A DNA stretch of 64,000 bases, taken from NCBI GenBank assembly GCA_034509735.1, contig JACGWO010000006.1:34465141-34529140 (forward strand), given 5' to 3'. Positions 1 to 11,379 of the stretch are shown here, piece by piece. Source of the DNA: Sesamum alatum. Lineage: Eukaryota > Streptophyta > Magnoliopsida > Lamiales > Pedaliaceae. Both the position numbers and the translations under genes were made by a program. Numbering within the stretch: the first letter of the stretch is position 1; every line of letters begins with the position of its first letter. The notes beneath the pieces are model-generated. The model was not told the DNA's origin. It saw only the letters and a program-made list of their open reading frames with translations, and ran no database searches.

Positions 1-775
1 AATCCAATGGGCTAGCCTAAGAGCTAGGAGTAGGCCTCCAAGCCGGGCAGCCCAGCAGGCCAGGGCCGTCAGGCCCAGAACGGTAAGGTTTTTATGCATA
101 ACCCAGTTTTAAATCCTAATTTGGAAGGCCTACGGGAAAAGTTTGTACATGAAGCCTAGTCATCAAACAACTCGAATTCCATGTCTCACAGCTAGCCAAC
201 ACCTAAAGCCACGTCACACTAAAAAATCTCATCCAGAATCCCAGTAGATTAGCCAAAATCCATATCTTTGTCAGCAAGTAACTACTTTCTCGAAAAACAC
301 GGCAGATGTGGCAGGGTCAACTTAAACGACTATATCTTCACCAATTCAACTCCGGTCCATGTGCAGTTTGTTGGGTTAAGAAGCTAACTTTTTAGGATTT
401 CTAACGGTATATGACACTCAACCAAAATCCTCCAAAATCGGGTTCAACACTAGCTATAAAATGAGCACATTGTGCAGATATTTGGGACAACTTACGTCTT
501 TCATTTTGGCAACTTTCTAGTAACATCTACTCTATTCTGCACATGAATTTCTCTCTTTTTCAGCATATTCTCACATGAACCATCACACATCACATCACTT
601 TACCATTATTCTCACCTTCTTCATTTTTTTTTTTTATTTCATTCAAGTCGAACATTACTGACTTAAGCATCAGATTGCTAACCTCTCTCTGCAGGTTAGT
701 CTCCCCTACAATCTTGGGACTTTCGTGAACATCCCTCGATATTTTTGTGGTGCTGCTGGACTTTGGTACACATCA
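1..775 (+). mobile_element. Probable Ty3/Gypsy-like LTR remnant, cut by the left edge
   Basis: A more GC-rich stretch than its surroundings. It has a TATA-like CTATAAAATGAGCA near 451-464, followed about 200 bp later by GACTTAAGCATCAGATTGC and a CTGCAGGTTAG motif (660-700). The same order (TATA box, then a gACTTaa/gagCaTC-type R/U5 motif) occurs in two other LTR-like blocks in this window, at about 16565-17093 and 33302-34079, both in the opposite orientation. No gag or pol coding is visible, so this is a solo or truncated LTR. The left boundary lies outside the window and the right boundary is approximate. Confidence 0.45.
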
Positions 776-1557
776 ATATCTTATATATATTATATAATAT
801 TACATTAATATATTATAATAATACTTTATTATACTATTATATAATAATAATTTATTAATATATTATACGTTCGATTAGGCCGGGTGAGAGAAGGGGCAAA
901 ATGTAAAAAAAAAAAAGCACTTTCCAAACCTCCCGTCGCGGTCGACGCGCGTGTGCTACCAACACTAGCCTCAGGGAGTTTTTTGAAGATTGTTTCATAT
1001 CACAGAGGATGTAATTGATACTATAATTTTTACAAGGAGTTTTTTAACCATTTCCAATATCACAGGGGGAGTCCTTATATTTTTCCCTTTGGATATGTAG
1101 AGACGGTAAATTCAACTTAATATTTCTACCACGCATGGTGAAATTATTGTTTTGTTATTATTCAAGTTCTGTAAAAGGAGTTAATAATATGACATTCTCT
1201 AAATTATTAATGTAATATTTTTTGTTCTTAGAAAAGCATGCCCTCAAACTCTTTCAATTTGGACAATTATCAACCATTAATTTGGTGGCAAAATATATGG
1301 TGAGATATCAAATAAAAATAAACTTTATCTTATCACGTTATAACTATTAATAAGAAGATTTTTAATTACAAAAGTGCAATTCTCCCCTACACGGCAACTA
1401 TGGATCCTTCAGTCCAACAATTCATACTGGAACCCTGATTCGTGAAGAATCAATGCATTCAGCATAAAACTGATCAAAATCTTAATAATTCTTAACATAA
1501 GACTTCAAGCTCGAACCACCAAAGAAATACTAACTATTCGAACTCACGTACTCTTGG
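776..1557. other. Gene-free AT-rich stretch downstream of gene A
   Basis: 781-870 is almost pure A/T (TATTATAATA-type). At 970-1090 two imperfect copies of a GGAGTTTTTT...TATCACAG motif lie next to each other, probably a degraded MITE end. The rest, up to the stop codon of gene A, should include its 3' UTR; I see no clear AATAAA signal on the minus strand. Confidence 0.5.
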
Positions 1558-4500
1558 TTAGTAAAGAAGAAGAAGAGATCCACAACAGAAGATGACTGCA
1601 GAAATTGCAACAGACAGCAGAGTAACAGACGGTGCAATGCAGCCACTGTCCTGCCTGAAGACCATCCCTTCAAGCAAATGGTAATTCACAATTATCCCAA
1701 AGAATGGAAGAACAGCTTGTGCCAACAATTCATCGCCCTTGTGAAAGATCATTGGGATTCCAATAATAAAGGTAGCCAAATTAAAAATGTACAGGCTGCA
1801 CATCGGGACGAGCAGCTGTGGCGATGCTTGAAAATCATATATGCCTTGCTCATAACGCTTGGCTTGTTCTTTGTCTACGACCTTGCCCGTTAGAACAAAA
1901 TGTGTTTTGTGCAGACCGATCCACTCCATAATCGCTTCCAAAAATGCATAAACGTAACTTGCGCCTGACCTCATCATCCAAACTCTCAGCTCAATCAGTA
2001 CATTCTTGAATGAATCTCCATAGGAGATGACCTCTTGCACATGCTTCAATTGTGATGATATAAATATGAAGGCAAACAAAATGAAAAATGGATCCGAGAC
2101 CTATGGAACCATGTAAAGAAGCAAGAGTTAGAAGGCGTTAATCTCGGTATAAAAGAAACAAGAACCTTTGTCCCTTACACCCACCTTAGGATACAGAGGA
2201 ATACCATAAAGCAGACAGATTTGAGGCATGATGGCTAAACCACATACGGGCACAACGTAGAGACTACCAACTTGAGCGTAAAACATGCTTTGAAGAATCG
2301 ACATTCTCAATGCTCCATATACGAGAGGAGAAAACCTCGATAGGGCAATTTGCATTGCGCCTAATGCCCAACGTGTCTGTTGAACTAACATATCGTTCAG
2401 GTTCGTAGGGCATACACCCAAGAAACATGGCCTGGCTGGGTCGACATACGCAGATCTCCAGCCCCTACAATGTAGAACAAGGCTAGTCACCATGTCTTCC
2501 GAAACAGTATTATATATGTAGCCCACCTGCAGTTGAAACATAATAAGTAAGAATTAAAATTCTACCCTTGTACATGCATGACTCTTTGGAGAGGTTAAAC
2601 TTTGCAATTCTAACGGTAGATACTCGCCTCTTTTCCCCATTCTGTGTCATTGTCATAGCTACAAGACGATACAAGTTGGAGCTCATTCTGCAAAGCTTCA
2701 GCGGAGTTTTGTCGGTCCTCTGGCAACAGTGGTTTGTAGATTGATCTTATGAACTCATTGCTTGAACCAAAGGACTTCTTTAGCTGCTTGAGATCAATAT
2801 CTGCACACTCAATGAAAAATTATTACAGCTTATGATTCCAGAAAAATATAGTAGTTTATGTAGTTTATGTGATTTAACAGTACCCTTCTGAATTCTATCA
2901 GTTCCATAGATTGCCTCCCTTCTCATGAAAAAGTTAGAGCCACACATCATAGGTCCTCTAAGTCCATCTACCCCTTGCAATCCTCTCTGTAAAATTTTGG
3001 AGACTATAAATTATATACATTGATACAGTCAGGAAAAACAATTTTATAGACATTATCGAAAAAATTATAATTTTAGCCTTGTAAGTATGGGAGGTGTCAA
3101 ATTTAATCCTATATGAGTCCTGCAATTTTAAAAATATTGTAGATTGAGAACAAATTGGTCGAAATTTGCTAAAATAACCAGAAAAGTCGTTTGACCAGCT
3201 TGGATGCATTTTTCTGGTCAATTTAGCGAATTCCTGACTATTTTTGTTCTCAATGGGTGAATTTAATTGTCAAATGAATTCATACGGGTCTAAAATTGCC
3301 ACCACCGGTACTTGCAAAACTACAATTACAAATTTCCGGATATTATCTGATGAATTAGTATAGAAAAACGTCCGAGATCAAATACCCAATCTGAGTTATG
3401 TCCACTGTCGTAGATATCATGCTCACTGATTATATTATGGAATTTCTGAGGAAACTGAACCCAACCAATTTGTGGAGATGTTTCAGGGTCAAGAAATAAG
3501 CACATAGCTTGGCGGGCCGATGAGGGATCGTAGCAGTACATGTCACAGTCCAGCACCAAAAAGTATGGAGCATTGCTGATTAATGCTGATACTCGGAGCT
3601 GCAAATCATTTTCGACTAGACATAGTGCACAGGCGAGAAAAATCATACAAGGCAGGAAGTGTAATTAAGGTAAAAAAGTTTACCATAACGTTGAGTGCTC
3701 CGGCTTTGAAATGGTGGTGATGATCAGGCCTCTTCTCCCTAGCGACATAAACAAGAAGAGGCATCTCTTTTTGGTCGGGGTCGGAATCCGTATTTTCATC
3801 CCTTATCACCTGTCAACATAATAAATTTCTTATACGAATTGGCAGCCTATATGAACATCATATTCTCGTTTAACTATCTGCGTACCTCGATTCTGGATGG
3901 ATGATTTCTGCTATAAGAAGCATTTGCATTTACTGAATTCTTTTCCAGAGCTTCCTGGAATTCAGCGTACTTCTTCTGCACCAACAAAACCATAAGATTT
4001 CAGAAAAAGGTAAATCAAACATGTAACTAGAGTTAATAAATGTTATTGGCTACTAATTGTATAATTAATGACCTCGATGATCTTCCTGTCGGCCGCGAAC
4101 TCACTGCAGCAAGTCAACTTGTCATCAGCACTTTCCTCATCAGCTGAAAAGTAAGATTCCGGGCACCTGATTCTCAACTCGTACTTTCTACAAAAAGGAA
4201 TCCAAAATCTTGCAAATTTCCAGGCTTCACGAACAGCATATAAAGTCACATAAGAGCCGCCATCGTCCGAAAGATAAACAGCGAGCTTATCAGGAGGGTA
4301 ATCCAGCGACATAGCTGATATAACAGTGTTCATCACCTCCAGAGAGGGCTCTTGGCTCGGATGGGCCGTGAATATGAACACGTCAATAGGCGGAAGCTTG
4401 TCGTCTTCCGGCAATCGTTCCGGGTACACGGTTCGTTTAACGGGCCTCCATTGAGTAGCTAATTGGTGCATAACCCAGAGAAATGTGAGGACAATCTCAG

Positions 4501-4690
4501 AGACAATAACGATAAGATAGGGAAGAAGAGGAATTTCCCTGGTTTTGATAATCAGAGAGAGAGTGGTGATTCTGTAGTAAAACAGGGCTAATAAAGCAAT
4601 TCCGTGGAGGAAAATGTGAAGTCTGTTTATTACCATTTCAGTTTTCTTGACATGACAAACGTGGAGTGGAAGTCTACAACTACTCTCCAT
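1558..4690 (-). CDS. CSLG: Gene A: cellulose synthase-like protein, CslG/CslM-type
   Basis: Predicted membrane-bound GT2 glycosyltransferase of 735 aa using a UDP-sugar, probably in the ER or Golgi. Exons, read from the minus strand: 4073-4690, 3886-3975, 3684-3809, 3386-3598, 2884-2986, 2628-2800, 2185-2526, 1558-2100. All junctions keep frame. Start MESSCRLPLHVCHVKK matches the usual CslG beginning and lies about 55 bp below a TATA box. Two N-terminal membrane helices (about 21-45 and 55-78), DDG at 142-144, DCD at 295-297, SED at 450-452, QQTRW at 490-494, then about six C-terminal helices. Intron 6 has a GC donor (GAG|GCGAGT). Odd points: the motif TADPSKEP of its paralogues reads TAHPSQEP (about 108-115), and the usual VED reads SED. 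The reading frame is open, so it is either divergent in function or weakened. The donor substrate and acceptor are unknown. Confidence 0.9.
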
Positions 4691-4743
4691 TGTTTCTTTC
4701 TTTTCTATAATTGATCTTGCACCTGACTAGCCCAGCTCTCACT

Positions 4744-4751
4744 AATTTATA
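4744..4751 (-). promoter_or_regulatory. TATA box of gene A
   Basis: Minus-strand TATAAATT sits 54 bp upstream of the start codon at 4690. This is the right distance for a transcription start near 4715 and a 5' UTR of about 25 nt. The MITE at 4799-5070 ends only 47 bp further upstream. Confidence 0.6.
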
Positions 4752-4798
4752 GCAAACTTTTGATCACTTCGAATATTGTCATTTGTGTAAAATATTTA

Positions 4799-5070
4799 GG
4801 GATATTTACATTTACATCCCTGGTCTATGATCTTTTTACATAAACTATTCCTGCCTTTTAGATAATTACACATACATCCATTAGAAACGTCAATATGATT
4901 TACATGCTTGTTTTCTTAAAAATTACACATATATCTCCCAAAAACGTCAACATTATTATACAAACTACCCCTAATTTTTTGTTGTCAGGAGTGGTTTATG
5001 TAGTTATGCAAAAAGCAAGGATAATTTGTATAGACAGATCATAGATCAGGAGTGTAAATAGAATTATTCC
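4799..5070. mobile_element. Mutator-like MITE in the gene A promoter
   Basis: The ends are inverted repeats of about 55 bp: GGGATATTTACATTTAC at left against the complement of GTAAATAGAATTATTCC at right, with a shared TCTATGATC further in. A perfect 9-bp target-site duplication, AAATATTTA, flanks it (4790-4798 and 5071-5079), which is the length made by Mutator superfamily elements. At 272 bp it has no coding capacity. Confidence 0.8.
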
Positions 5071-5309
5071 AAATATTTATCACACATATATACAAATTTT
5101 GATGGATGGTTCTGGTGGACAATTTTGACTGCTCTGATTATTACTGAACCAAATTTTTTATCTTAATGTCTTAATCGATCCATGTATACCTACTAATCAA
5201 TAAATATATCTTAATTTGCTGAACCAAACATCTTATCTTAGTGTTCTAATTCAGACCTAACTAATCAATAAACAAATCAAGTTCTAATATATTTGCAAGT
5301 TAATGTAAA

Positions 5310-5705
5310 GGATTAAATGTATTTTTGTTCCCGTAATTTAGGTCATTTAGCATTTTTATCCTTTCACTTTTTAGGGTAGCATTTTGATTCTGTATATTTT
5401 TAATTTTCGTGATTTTAGTCCTTTTTTCGCCGGAGTTCACCCTTCTCGCCGGAAAAATGCATGTGTCTCTCACGTGATATTTTAAAATTCCTATTGACCC
5501 AATTGCTTGTCCTTTAACTTTATAGAATAGCATTTTGATCCTGTATTTTTTTAATTTTTGCGATTTCAGTCCTTTTTTTTGCCAGATTTTTCCCTTCTCG
5601 CAGGTGCAGGTAAACTTCGGCGAACAAAAGGACTAAAATTGCTAAAATTAAAAAGATGTAGGACCAAAATACTACCCTATACAGGACCAAAGATGCAATT
5701 AATCC
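5310..5705. mobile_element. Mutator-like MITE, 'GGATTAAATG' family
   Basis: Terminal inverted repeats begin GGATTAAATGTATTTTTG, matching the complement of the right end (CAATTAATCC). TTAATGTAAA is repeated exactly on both sides (5300-5309 and 5706-5715), giving a 9- or 10-bp target-site duplication. Related copies lie at 9717-10046 and 22200-22656. Short open frames across it are chance. Confidence 0.75.
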
Positions 5706-5889
5706 TTAATGTAAATATGGATTTCCATCAATACTTTGGTTGCCTGCACGAGTCATTTTTCTAAATGAAAGTTAATACCGTGAACATAATAATGCAATTG
5801 TCAATAAAATTTAAATATGCTAGTGAGTTATCAGTAAAAATCATACACCAAGATCTCAAATTTAAATAATTTTAAAAATACTTAAATGG

Positions 5890-6190
5890 CCTAAGGCTGA
5901 ATCGTTCAGGAGACATGTTAGGGTAGCATTAGGCTGCCAGTAGAGGTCTTATCATTCGTTTCCCACTTAGGTGTCCCTTCAGAAGTAGACTCGAGGTTGT
6001 TTGCATGTGATTGACGTCGCCATGTACCTAGGCATGGCTAGATCTATACGATCACGAGTTGCTCCCTATATTTGGATAAAATAGTAAACGGCCTTTCATG
6101 AGATATAAGGTGACAGTGATAATTTTATGATTTGATCTTTGTTTGATATGGTCTTCACAAGCTTGATTGATATTCGGAAAAGTCATGTGC
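5890..6190 (+). repeat. Dispersed repeat, copy 1
   Basis: Shares patches such as GCTCCCTATATT and TTGATATGGTCTTCACAA, in the same order, with 48370-48640. Both copies lack coding capacity and recognisable ends. They may be fragments of one retroelement LTR, but the class is not resolved. Confidence 0.45.
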
Positions 6191-6329
6191 ATTGTTTGGA
6201 TACAAGAACAGAAAAAGTTTTTGATTGTTGAGTATGACTATTTGCCAATTTGACAGCAATTTTACACCTTAATGTATATTTTTGGTTAAAGAACAAGAGT
6301 AAACTTATTTTTAATTAACTTTTGATATT

Positions 6330-7559
6330 CGAATGCAATGGATGATATCATCGACACTTATTTTAAAAAAGAAAAAAATTGAAGCACACATGGCAAAAAA
6401 AATGCGCTATACTAATGTTTATTTCCAATTTTCAGTCGAGCTCTCAACTTGGTATGACGTAACTGGAGGTCCTTTTAAGGGACGCTTATATGAATTTAGG
6501 AGTAACTCATCATCTACGAGGGCAAGTTCAGTTAATTCTACATTTAGAGCATTTGAGGAGAAGTTTATTGAGTTAACAAATGCAATGGAGGATATGCTTA
6601 AAGAAGATTTTTTCAAGAATATAAACAGAAAATAGAAAATTGCTTGAAACTGCTTTTAAAAAAGCTTAAATTAAAAAAGGAGGAAGAGGCTCAAAAGAGG
6701 GAGGCAGACCTACCACAATTGGTCCGTAAAATTCTTTGAGATGTCGGATACACAAACCATCAATTTTTCGATGGGTCTAGACAACAGGAGTAACAACATT
6801 CCAGTGGTAATTGTTAGTTATTTTTTCATTACCAATTGTTGGAATGATTTAGTTACTTATAACGCATAGTAACAACTTGATTTGAATGTTAGACTTATTT
6901 GCAAATTTAGTTTATTTGAGTTATTGGATGACCGTTAGACTGGATTTGCATTGTTATAGATAGTAAAAGTGACAATTGGTTCATATTATGATTTAATTTC
7001 TTTTGTTGTTTTTTGTAATGTGACTTAATTTTTATTATTATTGGTTTGGAGAGTTCGAATGTTGATATTATTTTATTGTATTTGGATATAGAAATTCAAA
7101 ATTGGTTAAAAAAATAAATAATCTATTAGCGATGGAACAATTTTAGGATTTAAGAAACAGATTAGAGATGAAAATTTGCAAGGGGCTAGGACAGAATTAC
7201 AGACGGAAATTTGCATGGGTTAGAGGCAGAATTAAAAATTTGCAAGGGATAGAGACAGATTTTGACATGGTATTGGAGACGGAATTGTAGACGGGCTTAG
7301 GGACAAAAGTATGTCACCTGTATTGATAGAATCAGGACGGATATATCATCCACAAAAATAGAGACGGAATATTTAAAATCTAGTTGTTATACAGATTGAA
7401 AGTTCCCTCTCTGAAACAGATGGAAAATTTCCATCTCTATTAGCCAATGGGTGTTCAGCTACTAAGCGCAGCGATTGACATCGTTATTCTCAGCGACGAA
7501 ACTCTTAGTTTCAAAGATGAGAAAGTCCGTCTCTAATACTCTATTTTCTTGTACTGTGT
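6330..7559 (+). mobile_element. Degenerate CACTA (En/Spm) element fragment with coding relic
   Basis: The reading frame at 6333-6635 encodes a peptide with WYDVTGGPFKGRLYEFRSNS followed by a predicted helix. This resembles the conserved GG.-.GR.YG.GS segment of plant Ptta/En/Spm transposases. 7120-7380 is full of short GACGGAAAT-type direct and inverted motifs typical of CACTA subterminal regions. The right end TTTTCTTGTACTGTG (7545-7559) is a decayed form of the TTTTCTTGTAGTG terminus. No matching left terminus was seen, so this is a 3' fragment. Confidence 0.5.
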
Positions 7560-8038
7560 ATTATAATATTTGTAAATTGCAAGAGTATTATATATTTATA
7601 TATATATATATATATATATCGTGCATGGCTGCTATATAATTAAAAATACAAAAATGGTCTTTTCTTACAAAGGACAGGTTCTTACAAAAAACTTCCACGA
7701 CATTGATATTCAATATCTTAGGGTTTGTAGACTTTTCTTTTTAACATTGTATTTGTACGTAATTTTGTTGTTAAATTTTGGTATCTATTCATGTTATATT
7801 TTGGGTTTCTCTATTCATTACTTGTATTTTATAATTAGTATCCTAACTTTTTACTAGTAATTTTATTATCAAAAAAATGACAATAGAAAAACCAAAATTA
7901 AATTATTTTAAATTTTATACCATTTTTGAACAAATTTACAAAATATATATAATGATTATAGTATATAGTACTTAATAAAGTAAATATCCTATTTAAGAAA
8001 TATTACAATATTTGTTAAATATATCATTAACTAATAAT
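7560..8038. repeat. (TA)n tract and left part of duplicated unit, copy 1
   Basis: A short (AT)n microsatellite lies at about 7596-7618. From about 7860 the sequence matches, in diverged form, 10404-10620 and 18420-18560 (see the three-copy duplication). No gene is supported. Confidence 0.5.
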
Positions 8039-8047
8039 TAAATAATA

Positions 8048-8841
8048 GGGATAATTACACTCTCCTCCCTCGAGGTTTGGTGTAATTACACGGAGACCCC
8101 TGTGGTTTGGGAAATTACACCTAGTACCCTTATTTTTATTTTCATCCAATAAATAGATCCTTCAATTAATAAAATTGAAAAAATTTGTTGACTTATTGTA
8201 GGCCAAATAAATATTTTTTTTGGTCAAACTATCCGTATACATTTCACACACTTATACATGTGAGTTTGTACTTATATATAATTAAATTAAAATATAAGAG
8301 TAAATAGTGCAATATGTTTAATAAATTTCTAGTTTTACCATTCAAGTATTATTATATCATAATTATTAATTAATAAATAAATTAGATAGATAAAACTAAA
8401 TTTAATTAGCTCTTAACATATATATACACTATAAAACTATATATATACTATATTATGTAGTTTAACTAAATATTCTAGAAGACATATTATGATAAGTCAA
8501 TATCACTGTGATAAAAATAGATATAGTATTTTTACATCCCTTGTGATATTTTAATAATAGCAAAAAAATACTTCCTATAGTTTTGTCTTTTCGTCTAAAG
8601 CGTATGTTCATTTCAATTCATTTCTATACATATTGGGCAATTTCATATTTTTAATTTTTTAATTTTTCATATTTCTTTTTAAGTTTCTTTGGCCAATTAT
8701 TATGGGTACAAAAGTAAATTTATTACTTTTTTTAGGGGGTTTTAACATGTTTTATAATTAGGGGTATTAGTTGTAATTTTCCAAACCACAGGAATTTACG
8801 TGTGATTACACCAAACCTTAGGGGAGGAGCGTAATTATCCC
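8048..8841. mobile_element. Mutator-like MITE, 'GGGATAATTACAC' family
   Basis: Long terminal inverted repeats of about 80 bp run from GGGATAATTACACTC at left to GCGTAATTATCCC at right and include mirrored AGGTTTGGTGTAATTACAC. The 9-bp flanks are TAAATAATA (8039-8047) and TAAATAATT (8842-8850), eight of nine identical. Non-coding. It is inserted in copy 1 of the duplicated unit; copies 2 and 3 lack it. Confidence 0.8.
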
Positions 8842-9059
8842 TAAATAATTTATTCAGGACAAAATGGAATACACAAATTAAACTTACAAATTAACAAAAT
8901 AACACTTAATGAAAAATTAACTGAACATTAAAACACACGCAGAGAATTTGGAGTGACTTGAACTTTGGCCCACTTTAAAGAAAAATATATATTAAAATAA
9001 TTGTTCCATGAGAAATGTCTGTAAGTCAAGCTTCTTAATTAATTTTGGAAAGAGACTCG

Positions 9060-9530
9060 TGACTATGGCAGGGCAGTACGCTCCGCTCTCTCGCGACCCC
9101 TACTCTGATCAAAAGACTAAAGACCCCTACTGAAGATAGGTCGTCAAACTATGACGAGAGTTTCGTCTTTTGAAGGGCCAATGGCGTAGGACAACTGGGC
9201 CAGGCCAAGTCAGAAAGATTTTGATGACTCAAGGTTTATATTAGGGAAAGGAAAGTGACGGGAAGAGGGGCAGCCCTCAGCCCGATCATCGAATTCGCTC
9301 CAACAGACAAATATGGTTCTGTAGTCAAAGCAATTTTTGTCACTTTTGTGTACCCATCGGACGGCAGCCCTTCCGAGGGTTCCTTAGAGATCCATGCACT
9401 CTGCGTAAATTGTCTGAACGCAAAAATCCTCCCACTGATAAAAGATCGTGTTTTTCACAGAATTTCTCATTACTCATGTCAGCACTCTCACTTTTGATAT
9501 CTCCAGGTTTTGTCAGCAAAAGGTATAGGA
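9060..9530. other. GC-richer non-coding island of unknown origin
   Basis: Base composition is clearly more balanced than the AT-rich surroundings, with abrupt edges, inside copy 1 of the duplicated unit and absent from copies 2 and 3. Two short opposing frames (9255-9497 plus, 9340-9624 minus) overlap and neither resembles a known protein to me. The composition would fit a nuclear insertion of organellar DNA or a piece of retroelement. I cannot distinguish these. Confidence 0.4.
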
Positions 9531-9533
9531 GAG

Positions 9534-9660
9534 CAAGGTCGGTCTGTGCATGCATTTCCACGAAATTATTCATGCTGGAAATCTTATTAACATAAAGTGA
9601 TAAACTATAAAATGAAAAAGTCAAAGATAATATTATGACATAATGACAAGTAATAGGGTA
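9534..9660 (+). repeat. Duplicated unit, right segment, copy 1
   Basis: GTGCATGCATTTCCACGAAA followed by TTATTCATGCTGGAAATCTT and AACATAAAGTGATAAA recurs at 11385-11460 and 19697-19760. A shorter trace (GGAAATCTTAGTAACATAAA) lies at 21045-21065. Confidence 0.75.
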
Positions 9661-9716
9661 ACATATATAAAATTATAGATATTTGAATAAATTAATTAAG
9701 CAGCTTCTTTTTAATT

Positions 9717-10046
9717 AGGATTAAATGCATTTTCAGTCCTGTAACTTAGATCAGTTGACATATTGGTCCTTTAATTTTTTAGGATAGCATTTTAGTCTGA
9801 CATCTTTTTAATTTTCGTTGTTTCAATCCTTTTGTTCACCAGAGTTCACCTCTACCGGCAAGAAGGGTGAACTCTGGCGCAAAAAAGAACTGAAATTGTG
9901 AAAATTAAAAATATGCAGAACCAAAATGTTACTCTAGAATGTTAAAGAAAAAAAATATTGATAGGAATGGGTGAATAGGATCAAAAGCTCCAATTTAAAA
10001 TATCACGTAAGAGGCACATGCATTTTCCCGACGAGTCATATAGATG
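9717..10046. mobile_element. Rearranged MITE of the 'GGATTAAATG' family
   Basis: The left end AGGATTAAATGCATTTTC, plus internal TTAATTTTTTAGGATAGCAT and CAGAGTTCACC blocks, match the elements at 5310-5705 and 22200-22656. The right half is shuffled and has no matching terminus, so boundaries are approximate. Confidence 0.5.
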
Positions 10047-10403
10047 AGTAAGTAATTATTTATAGGGGCAACTTAATATATATTTAAAATCACTAATAAT
10101 TATATTATAAGAAATCAAAATTATTTTACTTAATTAATATATATTTAGTTATAATTTAAAATTATCACCTAATAGTTTGTCATTAATATTATTTTTTATT
10201 TGTACTGTTTGTTCTTTTTCCGTTTTCTTACAAACTTTTCAGCCACAAATGAAATGAATGGACTACATGCCACTTTCGGCTTAATTATTTTAGTAATACA
10301 TAACAAATTTCGCAAAAATAAAGTCAAAATAAAGTTCGATAAAACTAGAAACGACTTCCATTTTTATTTAATTTTGAAATTAGTATTGTTTTAATTTAAC
10401 TTT

Positions 10404-10905
10404 TTACTAGTAATATTTTGATCAGGAAAATGATGATAAGAAAATTTTAAAAATAAAATAAATTTAAAATTTACAATATCCTTTGTACAAATTTACAAGA
10501 GAAAAAATATTATAAATTATTATAGTATATTGTAATCATAAAATTAATATCGTAATTAAAAAATATTACAAAAAAATCGTTTTAATGCAATATTAAATAA
10601 TAATAAATAATTAAGTAATTGAAAAACAAATTAAACTTTACAAAGAAAATATTATCTAAACCTTAAAAAAAAAAAAAAAAAAAAAACACAATTTGAAGTG
10701 ACTTGTAGTCGTCACCAGAGGTAACAACTATCGTCACCTCGGATGACGACATTGGCCGACTTTAGCAAAAGAAAAAACACACTGGGCAAATAGTTACTTC
10801 TATATAATATTAATTTTATAATTTTTAAATAATATTAAAATAATTGAGATATCAGAAAAGTCTTTCAGTCTTGGTCAAGTTTCTTAATTAATTTTGAATA
10901 GAGTG
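10404..10905 (+). repeat. Duplicated unit, left segment, copy 2
   Basis: Diverged copy of about 7860-9050 (without the MITE) and 18420-19680. Shared marks include TATAGTATATTGTAAT, ACAAATTAAACTTTACAAA, GAAGTGACTTG and CTTCTTAATTAATTTTG-type strings in the same order. A poly-A run lies at about 10664-10686. Confidence 0.6.
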
Positions 10906-10908
10906 AAT

Positions 10909-11343
10909 TACACTATTTTTTTTTCTAAAATTTGACATAATTATGAATATCTTCTCTCTTTTTTTAAAAATTACAAGTACCCCTAAAATTTATAACTTTC
11001 TAACAAGTAATCTATTTTCATCTATTTTTATGGTGAACCGATCAAAATTCTCTTATGCAAACATAATTATTTGATTTAATTTTTAAATTTTTTTGAATTT
11101 TTTGGACTAAAATGTACAGGGAGAAGTTTCTTATATTTTTTACATAAAAGAACAATGTTGTCATTTGTCTCAACTGATTTTTCTACAATTTAAAAAAAAA
11201 AAAAATTAAAGGCATCATGAAAATTTCAAAACTTTAGTTAAAAATTACAAATTTTAGAAAGTATTTATAATTTTTAAACAAATTAAAAAATATTTATAAT
11301 TATACGAAACTTGAAAAAAAAATTATTGCAAATACACTCTTTT
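10909..11343. mobile_element. Degenerate MITE in duplicated unit copy 2
   Basis: Ends GTGAATTACACTA and GCAAATACACTC are weak inverted repeats. Inside, TTACAAGTACCCC and stretches near TTTATAATTTTTAAACAA resemble the elements at 32597-33013 and 60768-61176. The site is uninterrupted in copy 3 (near 19655), which supports it as an insertion. The duplication ends could not be fixed. Confidence 0.5.
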
Positions 11344-11379
11344 TTAATATGAGATCAGAGCCACGTGGCTATCCCATAC

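Noticed and set aside
9255..9624. Overlapping opposite frames in the GC-richer island
   Set aside because: Short, antisense to each other, and without recognisable domains or a start context.
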